A DNA stretch of 64,000 bases from positions 209,705 through 273,704 of the forward strand of contig VXAY01000722.1 of assembly GCA_013399855.1 (NCBI GenBank). Reading direction: 5' to 3'. The notes beneath the pieces are model-generated. The model saw only the letters and a list, made by a program, of their open reading frames with translations, was not told the origin of the DNA and searched no databases. Shown in pieces: positions 1 to 10,285 of this stretch. The translations under genes and the position numbers were made by a program. This DNA is from Oxyruncus cristatus (taxonomy: Eukaryota; Chordata; Aves; Passeriformes; Cotingidae). Position 1 is the stretch's first letter. Every line of letters starts with the position of its first letter.

Positions 1-19
1 NNNNNNNNNNNNNNNNNNN
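1..19. other. Assembly gap (N run) at window edge
   Basis: Nineteen N bases open the window, directly before a T-rich simple repeat. The gap probably stops at that low-complexity tract, so its true length is unknown. Confidence 0.98.
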
Positions 20-76
20 TTTTTTTTTTTTTGTTTTGTTTTGTTTTGTTTTTGTTTTGTTTTTTTAAAAAAAAAA
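20..76. repeat. T-rich / (TTTTG)n simple repeat
   Basis: A run of T passes into several TTTTG units and then a short A run. It lies against the leading gap and is low-complexity sequence. A 69-residue frame that begins here is an artefact of the repeat. Confidence 0.9.
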
Positions 77-331
77 CCTTTCACATTATTGCTTTTAATA
101 CCTGGTTCAAAGATCAAGCTACACGAGGTTGCCCAGTGCATTGTGCAGTCAAATACTCCACACACAGTTTCATAACTGTCAAGAAGCTTTACCACATCCC
201 TTTATCCACTGTATACATTCCTGTTGATCTAGCTCACTAAGCAGTTAACCTTTGTTTCCAGAAAAAATGCTGACTGATACTATACACAGAACTCTGTATT
301 TGTTGAACTTCAGCAGGTTCCTGCAGGTCCA

Positions 332-559
332 TCATCCCAATTTACTAAGATTCCTCTGAATGGCATCCCTATCCTCCAAAATATCAGCAACATTCTCCCA
401 TCTCAATGTAGTGTCACTCACAAACTTGCTAAAGATGCAGTTCAGCCCATTATTAAGCTTATTGATGAGGATGTTACACATTTCTGAGAACAATTCTTGC
501 AAATCGTAGCCTAACCTTTTCACACCAACAGTGTAGTGGGTCATCCATTCAGACCACAT
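332..559 (-). pseudogene. CR1 reverse transcriptase fragment around the catalytic box
   Basis: The 75-codon open frame translates to an RT palm-region relic. The segment FSKFVSDTTL (codons over about 395-430) lines up with the usual SKFADDTKL box of CR1. The catalytic box is therefore FVSD, with the first aspartate replaced by serine, at 413-424. Downstream the DRDAIQRNL segment matches the conserved helix that follows the box in CR1 proteins. The frame is far shorter than the full RT and cannot encode an active enzyme. It is part of the surrounding minus-strand CR1. Confidence 0.82.
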
Positions 560-1226
560 CCCCTTAGTCTCCTACAGATGACAGCATCTACAGCAGTTTT
601 GAACTCAAAATAAATGACATTTAATGCTCTCCTGTCATCATGGAACCAGTGATGTTGGAGGTGTCAGAGTAGACACCTGGTAAGGTACTGGTAAGACAAA
701 CAAAGATGTAACCTCTTTTGGCAAAAGAGAGGCTTTTTTTGTTCACTTGCATCATCTGATCCACCCAAGAAGAGGTTAACAACTTTGTTTTCTTTATGCT
801 GTCAGTATACATCAAAACCATTCTTCTTGCTTATCACACCCTGTCTGAGTTTCACCTGCTTACCTAATTCCATCTTTGCATTTCCAGAAATGCTAATTTA
901 CCCTTTGATATTTTCCAACTCCCATTCGCTTCCATTTTACATTCAAGCTTGGTCCTTATTTGGTTAGGTCTCCTCCTGCAATCACTGCCTGTTTCATTGC
1001 ACATCAGCATTAACAGCTCTTGTTCAGTATGGGTGCTGATGACCTCGAAGATCAAATAGCTCTACTGAGCAACCTTGGCCTTCGAAACAGCCTTTTAAAG
1101 GGCCCTGCCTAACATGTCCCTGAACAAGCTGAAATCTGCCTTAATGAATGTCAGGGTTTATTCTGCTACTTGTTTTCCTCACTGTCCTGAAGATTCTACT
1201 TTCTTGGGGTGACTGTAGGTGCAGTA

Positions 1227-1246
1227 AAAAAAAAAAAAAAAAAAAT
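1227..1246. repeat. poly-A tract
   Basis: An uninterrupted A run of about 20 bases lies inside the antisense CR1 relic. It is probably a later expansion or a small insertion, since CR1 does not carry a poly-A here. Confidence 0.85.
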
Positions 1247-2030
1247 GCATTGGCCAATTTTCCTACATTGATGAGTAGCAGACCAGAGGACTACTTCTTC
1301 TTGCTAACGTATGCCAGCACTTACTCACAGAAAATTGTCATCAGAAATCTTCTGGACTGTTTACATCCTAACATGTTGCACTTTCAGCAGGTGTCAAAGT
1401 GATTAGAGTCTCCCATGAGAACCATCATTTTCAGTTGGGGGACTTCCTCCAGTTATTTCAACAAGACTTGTCTGCCTCCTTTTTTGAATTGGGCTACCTG
1501 CATCTGTGTCCCCTCTAATCCCAGCTCAAAAGCTCTCAAGACAGTTCCATTTCATAAAAGAATTCTTGCATGTGAGATGTTCCTTTGAGTAGAGTACACC
1601 TTGCTTTGTCTTCTATAAAGAGTTTAGAAGGACTTTATAGCTGTTTACCTCATTCCAGAAGTTCAAGCATTTGTCCCACTATGTTGCTGTAGTTCCTATG
1701 ACATCACAATTGCATAACTGAACACACACTTATGGTTACCAAAAGTTCTACTCCTTCTATTTTTCCACTTTGTCTTTTGCAATTCTTCCTCCAGTCTTCA
1801 GGTTTCCAACATTGGTTTCCTTTAATTCCTATTTGTTGTTTGTCTCCCTAGTTGACTGTTCCCTGATGAGGGCTGGTTTGTCATCTCAGGTTCCCATTTA
1901 TTTTATAGATTCTGCATCTTTATGTGTGGACATTTCAGATTTGCCCTCAATAATCCCATTTTCTCAAGGGGAGTGAGACGGCTTCCCCACAAAACCCTGG
2001 GTGCATCCCATTATGTGCAAGTTTTTTCCC

Positions 2031-4640
2031 TACTCTCTGTCAAATTTAGCTCCTAGAACCTAGTCCAGAAGCAAATTGATTTAAAGATACAATGGGAAGA
2101 CCATGCAGGGCAGCTGTTCTTTCCATTATTAGCACAGAAGGAAAAAGAACTCATGGCAAGCAAATGGAGTACAGGAGATTTCTTCAGGACTATTTTTTTG
2201 TGCACTGCATTAGCCTGCAATGACAAAATACTTCAAACCTTTGCTGGTACCTTTCCCAGATTCTAAAACATGCAGGATTTCTGAATAGGTTAAGAAAATA
2301 TATCTCATTATTATTGACTTGTTAATAAGTAATCTACAAATCTTGAGCTGCACTTGAATATTTACTTCTTTCCTTAGAATTTTTAATATTGGGTTTTTTC
2401 CCCATGCTTCCTTCTTTGCATCTTTCAGATGTACAGAAGTAGCTTCTTCAGAGACGACAGTTCCAAAGTTTAATTAGAAGCACCCATGGGATTTTTCAGT
2501 CCATCCTTAATTGAAGATCAACTAATTTCCCTCCATCTCTTTTAGAAAGCAGAGTATGAAACCTTCTACTGCTAGCTGTAATAAATAAGCAATCCTTCCT
2601 TCTAACTACATGAACCATCCTTTAAATTTAGACACTAAAGAATTAATTTTAAAGTACAGTAAGCCTAAGCTGCCTAAACAGTAGATAAGGAAGGACACAT
2701 TCATAGAAACAATTACTACAGTCCCAAATTCTGAATGTCCAGGGAGATAACAGAGTGCTTAAAGTTAAGCGTAATGAAGCTAGAACTCAATTTTAAATGA
2801 TTAGCAAATTACAAGTTTATGTTTATAATAACAGAGTTTAAGAAAAAATAAATGAGACAGCTGAAAGCGTATAATAAAAAAAATGGTTAAAAAGCAAACT
2901 CATTATGTGAAAAATAGTTTAGAAATGCAAATTCTCACATAATAGAAAAAAGCTATCTGGGCAAGTTTTCTATGCACAATGAAGATAATTTCTACTGTTG
3001 TGATGTAATGGAGTGTTACAGAGGAAGTAAATTGCATTTTACTCTTATTTTAAGACATCTTAAAGTGTACTCATTAAGGCTAAATGATTCCACTAAACTG
3101 CTAATATTTACAGAAGTGTATAAAGAAATCAGAATCTCAAAGAGAGGTAATATGTTGGAGTTATTTTCAGTGAGTAATGTCTCTATTATTAGCTGGATAG
3201 TTCCTCAGTTTACTGTTATATTATTCCAGTATTTTGCCAGTAAGCTTAAACTAAATTGCTAGTATAACTCTAGTGAGTTTTGAATAAAGGTTTGGTTCAA
3301 TATATTTTTATAGGTTTTCTCATTTCCATACAAGTGTTACTGATCTGTTTCAAGTTTACTAGTGTACAAAGATTACAAACTGTACTCTTTTATGAGTTTT
3401 ATCTGATGGATTATATTTTCCAATCATTTATTGCATTAAAAAACACGTATGTATTAAACTTTATGCACTATTCCTTTTGTTTCAACATTCAGTACTAATT
3501 GTATTAATCTTATTTGTTACATTCAGTTATAAATTTCTCTTAATATTAAAAAATTCTGAATAAGTCACAGCACTCAGGTGAATTTATTTTTTTTAAATTT
3601 TATGTTGCTAGAAAAAAATATTGGTTTAAATTTTTGATTGTTTGATTGTAAGACTAGCTCACTGACCTACCATATGTCTCCAATAAAGTTAGCACTTTAT
3701 CATTGAATCATTGGGATACTGGTAGGCTTTGTGAGTGAAGAAAAAATTTCAGAGAAAGAGATATCATAGTACTTGTCTATGCTACTTGCAGGGAATAGAT
3801 CATATCTTTCACAGTATTTTTAACCTTCATTATTTTCATATAGAAAATCACAAGCCTTCCGAAGAACAGCATTTTGATCATTCAGTGAAAACGTTGTCCA
3901 GGAGTTTTTTTCTCTGCTAGTCAGCACTTACTAAAAAAGCAAACTGATTGAAAAATTACTAATAATAAGACTTAAAATTATGTAACCTTTCTGAGATTTA
4001 GAGCACTTTTAAAACTAAACAGTCCTCACTATATAATTGCTTGGTTTATTTAAGTATCGCTTTTACAGTTAAAGCCAGAAGCAGTCTGGCTTTAATTCAT
4101 ATAAGCAGTCAACAATAAATCCTACCATGAAAAGAAACAGATTTTTGATTATATTCTTTTCTACGATCAAATGTCCAAAATCTAGATTTTCTTTGTTACA
4201 TTTTCATTATCATTGAGTTGGTCCAGAAAACAACTATTTTCAAGGTGAAAATAAAAAAAAATAACTTTTAATTTTTTTATTTTCCCTAGTTGTAAAAAGC
4301 AACTTTAACCTTCTTGGGATTTCATGAAGGCCAGAAGAAATACTATAATCTTACAGCAGTCTATTCAGTAGATTTGTTTGACAACAAAAATGCTTGACTG
4401 ATCGGGGTCTTTCTGGGTCACGGTAGCTGCTTACAGCAAGGTTTCCCTTGTCTTACCCCATCTCTCTCTAATAGTCCCTCTGTTTCTGAAATCCGTATCA
4501 AGAAGAACAGCAAAAAATGGTACATTCATTTTTTTTTTTTTTTAGTTTTTTTACTGTCTTCAGTATTTATTACATGGAATTCTGTATAGTGTATGGGTAT
4601 GTAGAAGGCAAGAGGAGTTCCACTGAATTAACCTGATCAA
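2031..4640. other. AT-rich unassigned sequence
   Basis: No gene or recognisable transposon was found in these 2.6 kb. Open frames of 60-96 codons (for example 2972-3262) have no recognisable domain and biased AT-rich composition. The only structure that stands out is the perfect inverted repeat at 4069-4095, listed separately. A T run lies near 4530-4543. Confidence 0.6.
4069..4095. repeat. Perfect 11-bp inverted repeat (hairpin)
   Basis: TTAAAGCCAGA (4069-4079) and TCTGGCTTTAA (4085-4095) are exact reverse complements separated by AGCAG. The stem is too short for a typical microRNA precursor. No larger symmetric element was found around it, so its meaning is unknown. Confidence 0.9.
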
Positions 4641-4649
4641 GGACCTTAT

Positions 4650-5270
4650 CAAATGGGATAGTATGAAAGAGGAAGAAAAACACAGGCCCAAACCTGACCA
4701 GCAAGCAGGAAAAAACCCGGTCAGCTGTAGTGATTGATAAAGATGGAGTGTGAGAATGTTTAGTTTGGTAAGATCATCTTACTACCTGAAAGGCAGTAAG
4801 AAAAATGTACAGAGGCATAGACCTGCTCGACCTGTCTGGTAACTAGGAAGATAATGAGAAGAAATAAACCTCATCAGTCATTATAATTAACTGACTATCA
4901 AGAAACTGCTGGAATCCCTTCAAAGTGAACCAACTTGGATTTTGCAACTGATAAGGATGCAAACCTGAAGGTTCAGGATGTTGGAAAGAGTCTCTAGGAC
5001 TGTATCAAATCATCATATAATATGCAGAGAAAGGGGGGCTGGGGTGGAAAAGAGAGGGGGTTAGGCAGAAAAGGCTATAAAAGGGGTCAATTGTGTAAAA
5101 AGCCCGTACTTGTCTGTCTGAGCACAGCATTTGGTCATTGCAGTTTTTCCTGTCTTCTCACATCATTTTAGTAAATCTTTCCTTACCTCTCTCTATGTAA
5201 TCTCACTCTCTATCCTGTGTATATTCTTGCTGTAAGCATTGAAACTGTGAGCGTGCGTGGCCATAGCCTG
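4650..5270 (+). mobile_element. Probable LTR of an endogenous retrovirus (solo or fragment)
   Basis: This stretch has the layout of a retroviral LTR on the plus strand. A U3-like region without coding content runs to a TATAAAAGG box at 5076-5084. A pyrimidine-rich R/U5-like stretch then runs from about 5105 to 5215, with an AGTAAA at 5170-5175 that could act as a weak poly-A signal. The composition and the R/U5-like segment resemble avian ERV LTRs as I remember them, but I cannot name the family. Both boundaries are estimates. No target-site duplication and no second LTR were found. No gag, pol or env relic follows, so it would be a solo or truncated copy. Confidence 0.42.
5076..5084 (+). promoter_or_regulatory. 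TATA-box-like motif in the LTR-like region
   Basis: TATAAAAGG is a strong core TATA match, preceded by a purine-rich stretch and followed about 25-30 bases later by a pyrimidine-containing candidate start region near 5105-5115. It supports an RNA polymerase II promoter of LTR origin. Activity is not shown by the sequence. Confidence 0.4.
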
Positions 5271-5278
5271 AGGTGTCA

Positions 5279-5407
5279 GTAACTGAAGTCAGTGGTGTTT
5301 CATCATCAGCTACTGGAGCCAGTGGGGTTCTTAAACCATCAGCCACTGAGATGGGAACAGCTGGTCCAAAACCAGCTACTGGGGCTACTGGGGTGAATGA
5401 GGAAACT
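5279..5407 (+). repeat. 33-bp minisatellite, about four diverged units
   Basis: Four consecutive units begin at 5279 (30 bp), 5309, 5342 and 5375 (33 bp each). They share a CTACTGG.GCCAGTGGGG-like core and end in CCATCA or AACCA. As the unit is a multiple of three, both strands stay open. The plus frame shows 11-residue repeats beginning ATGASGV, ATEMGTA and ATGATGV. No start context, domain or downstream coding support makes this a gene. It sits directly after the LTR-like segment and could belong to the same element. Confidence 0.75.
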
Positions 5408-8400
5408 GAGGCGCTCAGTGCTGGCAGATGGAGCTGGACCACCTGTGACAGCCCATGTGCTTGGTGGCAGTTACTGGGGGAGATCATCTGTACCCTTACC
5501 AAATTGAATGTACTTGTGTGTGTGTGTGTATCCACTAACAAATGTCAAGCTGGATCAGCTGACAAGTAGGGTTCCTCAGGGCTGGGGTAAGGTATCAGGC
5601 CAACAGAGTGTCTGCACTTGTATTTGGGGAAAGCCATGAGTGTGGGGTGCCTGTGGGATGAGTATGTGTGCATAGCTTTGTGTGCATGTATGTCCCTGTG
5701 TGCCTGTTTCTGAGAGGCCAAGTCCCTCAGTCTGGGCAGAGACCCTGTGTTCTTAGACACTGAACTGAGCTACAGGTCCTGGACTGGATCTGCTCAAGGA
5801 CATCCCTTAACACTACTTGTCTGAATCCTGATGAAAGATGGAGAGCAAACTCTGCAGGTCATGACTGCAAACACGAGCTGCAGCTTTAAAAAGCAGAAAC
5901 CTGATGCAGACTTGTACTGGAGATTTACAGTTTCCCTACAGTACTCATACTATTAATTTTACCCTTAATAAAGCCTTTTTCAAACATACCATCTAAGCTA
6001 AAATTGTGTATGAGAAGACATACCAAGAGTTTTCAAGGATCCGTAAGTAGTGATTACCCCTACGCTACTTCTTTATATGCAATAATGGTCTTTTCCAAAG
6101 AAAAGAAATGTTTCTATCATGGCTACAGTGCTACAGCTGTCTTATTCATTGTAATGAACTACTTTAAATGAAGAGACTCATTTGTACGAATGAAGAAATG
6201 TATTTCAAGTGGCTCAGTAATTTGTAGGTTTTCATGTTGGAATTAAATATTTCCTTCCTGTTGTACATAATTTTTGTCCCTTGAGAACTCTTGTTTTCTC
6301 ATGTTAGATCATACTCTTGAGAATATTAAATCCCTCGAGATACACTAATGATAGTCTTTTCGGAAAAGTATTAAAAAAATACCAAAGAGTAACGTGATAG
6401 AACATGAAAGAAGAGTAATAATTATTGTACTGTAATCAAAGGTAAAAGCTGACATTTGGCCTGAACAATGGCCGTTCTAAATTTGAGAGCTTCTGTGTTT
6501 TTGTTACAATTACTAAATAAAGACTTAAGTAAATTTTTATAAGTCTGAGAGGAAAAATATTTTAAATGTAAGAACAAGGATATAACAAGGATGTGCATTT
6601 TGCTCTTCTTCTGTGTTTTTTTTTAAACATTATTTTAATTTTGCTAATGTTGTATGCTGCTTTTGGTCAAATGGTAGAATCTGATTTCTTCCAGTATCTT
6701 TTCCGTGTAGTTTCTATACGATGTTAAAAACAACCAAATAAATAAAAAAAACACCTAGCCCCTTAAAGCTCTCATATTCTGCTAAAGACAAATGCTCCAT
6801 TCTTTTTTTTCCAGTGAAAAAGACAGTTTATGGTGATACTGAAAACTGAAGTAACGATTAATGTAGCAAATCCACCTCTCACCTGCAGCACTTCAAGAAC
6901 AAATAAACCAACAGATGTGTGTCTAAAATGCCACAACAATGCAAAGCGGTAGCTGTAATTTCCAGTTTAGTGTGGCAAGAATTAATTGTGTGTTGTCTTA
7001 AAATCTACTTCACCCTTGCCAGATACAGGTGGATCTCTGGCTGAAAACAGAGCCCAAGGCTCTCAGTGCACAGACAGCACTACACCCAGTGATTATCCAA
7101 GCTCTAGAGATCATGCTGGTAAAAATGTATATTGTTGAATTGAATAGTATCAGAAGCAGTCTGTGGAAATGCAAAAACAAGCAAAGAATCAAAAAACCCA
7201 CAAAAAATACCAAAGCCCAGAAAAAGTGCATTCACTCATTTCCATTGGTAGACTAAAGAATAGTATCTGGACTTTCACTTGTTTACTGTTCTCTTGTTTA
7301 TTGACTCTTCTCACTTATCTGTTAAAATTTAATCATAGTCCAATTATACTGTTATGTCTCTGTAAAGAAGGTTGGGAAGTCAGAAAAAGATGGAATCTGA
7401 GGGGAAAAAGAAACAGAGAAAATGTGACATTGCTACTTGAAGGGAGGTGAAGTTGACTTTCTTCCTTATTTTTAATGAACAGATGTTTGAGCCCCTGAAA
7501 AGACCAACATAGCTGGCACTGTTTTGTACACCTGTTGGAAACCTCAGGAAAGAATCCAGGGCACACTGAGCATGGAGAGTGAACCACCTTTTACATCCTG
7601 GCTGTAATCACTCTGATTAAGATGGGAAGGAAAACTGGAGAAATCTACTACTTTTCAGTGATTTATGCCATGTGAATAAAAGACTTCAGTCCTAAGATTC
7701 ACAAAAATGTCAGAGATGAAGTAAAATAAACCCTAACTAGCTTTCATTTTATGTATAAGATATGTAATCCTAACATAACTAACTGGTAGCAGTGAACTCC
7801 ACTTTTTTTTTCTTTCTTTCTTGCAGTGCAAAGAAATAGCTTCTACCTAATGTAAAATATATGTATTTGTTATATTTCTATGTCTTTATATACTCACAAA
7901 ATAAATGGATATGGTTGACTCAATTTTTATAGACCTTATGGGAAATAGTTATTCTGTCTGCAAATCGTGTACCTTACATTAAGAGCATCCTATTTGCAAT
8001 TATTTTCAGTGTTATAAGAATAAAATTAACTTTGTTCATGTTGGTAAATTGCCTCCTATGATCTTTTTCAGGAAATTAGTCTGAAGGTACCTTTATAACT
8101 TGGATAAATTTGATGACTTGATCAGTTAATATGTTTCCAAAGCTGTAATGAGTTTTCTAAGTAATTCTATAGCAATAATATATTTTACATTCTTTTCAGT
8201 GCATTTATCAACATTTTGTGTTGCCTTTACATGCTAGACATCTTTAGGGACCCATTCATGAAATGTCTAGCTCTAAAGAGTAGTGTGAAAAGTGTTAAGA
8301 TGGAACACAGCTATAACATAATTACATTCTACTGCTACGTTGGATGAGATTTTGTTTGCAGCAATTTATAAAATTGTTCTAAATTTGATAACACTGGGTA

Positions 8401-9317
8401 AAGAAAGAAACAAGGGAAAGTTTGATAACTATGACTAAAATACTAAAGGGTGTCTAATACCTGTATGCAAACTTAAGAAACGTAATTAAAGCAAAAGATA
8501 AGATGATATAGAATTAAATTTATAAAGAGGTGTGCTTCTTTCTGAGGATGAAATTTGTAAACTCATTTTTGTCTCTTGCATATGAATTAAGATTGTAGTA
8601 GCAGTACTCCTTAATTTAATTATAAAATTTGTCAAAGTCTTTTTCTATGTCTCAGAAAATATACATGGGTAACAAAGGCTTATGAACTCTGAACTGTATT
8701 ACCCCTAGTATCAACAAAACAAGTTATGTTTTACCATCAGAAAGTAACTTCAATTACTGTCACTTCATTCTTTGTCATGTAAGCTTTTATGGTCGGCATA
8801 AAAACTGTTGCAAAAGGATTTTAAAATAAAAGTTTAAAACATAAATTAAGATGGTGCATTTAAAATATTTGTTATATTTATTACAAAAAAATTAAAAGCC
8901 CAGGTTGACCTTTTTTGTCTTTCCTACAACACCTCATGTTATAAAATAGAGAGGGTTGCATTATTGCACACTAGCATTTTGTTTTATTTACCATTCATTT
9001 TGTATGTCCTTGACTGCACAGAATACAACCACTGTTTGGAGGGAGAATTAGTAAATAGCTCCTGAACTTTTGTATCACATTCTGCTATAGTAATTAAGCA
9101 AGACAAGGAATTTATATCTGAAGTGGCAACAGTAAATTTAACAGACAAATAATAATAATATTAAGAAAAAATGTGAGAGAGACAGAGATAAATCTGAACT
9201 ATTTGTTTTCTAGCCTAATTTGCCTTGGGTCTCTACTTGAAAGTGGAATGTTTTCAAGTTTCAGAAACTTAAACTTGTTTTTAAAAAAAAGAATCAGAAA
9301 TAAATACAGGAAAACAC
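5408..9317. other. Unassigned sequence with a short (GT)n
   Basis: The first 400 bases are GC-richer than the surroundings and contain a GT run at about 5516-5529 and scattered TGTG words (5650-5710). They may continue the ERV-like segment to the left. An AATAAA lies at 5967-5972. From about 6000 to 9317 the sequence is AT-rich and I see no gene, CR1 match or LTR. Open frames at 7010-7587 overlap on both strands and have no recognisable domain. Confidence 0.55.
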
Positions 9318-10285
9318 AGAATAAGAAAATCATAAAATAGTAGAGATTGGAAGTGAGCTCTGGAGGTAATCTGGTCCAACCTCTCTGTTCAAGTACGGCC
9401 ACCTAGAGCAGGCTGCTCATGGTCATGTCCAGGCAGTTTTTGAATGTCTCAGAAGAGGAAGATTCCAGACTCCTTGGGCAATCCATGCCTGTACTCAGAC
9501 AGAAGTGTTTTCTGATGATCAGAGGGAGCCTTCTGTTTTTCATTTTGTGCCCCTTGCCTCTGCTCCTGTCACTGGGCATCACTGAGAAGAGCCTGGCTCT
9601 GTCCTTCTTGCACCCTCCCTTAGGTGTCTAAAAACAATGATGAGAGGCCTCTGAACCTTCTATTCTTCAGGCTAAACAGTCCCAGATCTCTCAGTCTTTC
9701 CTCATACGTGACATTCTCCTTAAACTTAATTTGTAGCCCTTCACAGGGCTCCCTTCCTTATGTCTATGTACCCCTTGTACTGGAGAGCCCTGAACTGGAC
9801 ACAGGACTCACCAGAATGGCCTCACCAGTTCTGAGTAGGGGGTGGGAATCAAGTCCCTCAGGGTTTTGGTAACACTCAGCCTCATGTAGTCCAAGATACT
9901 ATTATCCTTCTTTGCAGCAGGAGCACTTTGCTGCCACATATTGAGCTTGTTGTCTACCAGAAGCCTCAGATCCTTTTCTGCAAAGCTGCTTTCTAGCAGA
10001 TCATCCACAACATATAGTAATGCCTGGCATTGTTCTTCTCCAAGTGCAGAACTTTACACTTCCCCTGGTTGAACCGCACGGAGTTCCTTTCAACGTTTTT
10101 CTCCACACTGCCAGAGGTCCCTCTGGGTGGCAGCACCAGTCTCTGGCTTAGTAGTCACTCCTCTAGGTTTGTTGTCATCTTCAGACTCTGACCTATCCCT
10201 GAAATCATTAGTGATGATGTGAAACATGACTGGACCCACTACTGGCCCCTAGGGTACACTGCTACCCTCAACTAGACCTCTACAC
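9318..10285 (-). mobile_element. 5'-truncated CR1 LINE, 3' end on the left
   Basis: The left edge reads as a CR1 tail in reverse complement (AATCATAAAATAG at 9328-9340), followed by the 3' UTR and the C-terminal part of the reverse transcriptase. At 9808-10008 the minus strand gives a 66-codon relic containing the segment AEKDLRLLVDNKLNM, a typical CR1 RT C-terminal motif. Further right the antisense of the catalytic region is present near 10165-10195, where two aspartate codons (GATGAC) survive although flanking residues have changed. The copy ends near 10285, just N-terminal of the catalytic box, which is normal 5' truncation. Frameshifts and stops make it inactive. Confidence 0.9.

Larger units (their letters stand above)
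250..2030 (-). mobile_element. Degenerate CR1 LINE, minus strand, with RT and endonuclease relics
   Basis: Read on the minus strand this is a decayed CR1 non-LTR retrotransposon. The 3' side of the element is on the left. At 332-559 the reverse complement still reads like the CR1 reverse transcriptase around its catalytic box, including the stretch DRDAIQRNLSKLG. At about 1320-1420 the sequence matches the antisense of the CR1 endonuclease-region pattern as I remember it, and weaker similarity continues towards 2030. The order RT then EN, going right, is correct for an antisense copy. Frameshifts, stops and a 20-base A run near 1227 interrupt it. The left end (about 250) and right end (about 2030) are estimates, and the middle (600-1120) is poorly matched. 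No 3' tail repeat is seen, so the copy is truncated there too. Confidence 0.7.

Noticed and set aside
4069..4095. Hairpin as a microRNA precursor
   Set aside because: Arms of 11 bp are far too short and flanking sequence does not extend the stem.
5203..5541. 112-codon minus-strand frame with P, V and A repeats
   Set aside because: It reads the antisense of a 33-bp minisatellite and a GT repeat. No domain, and a plus frame over the same repeat is open as well.
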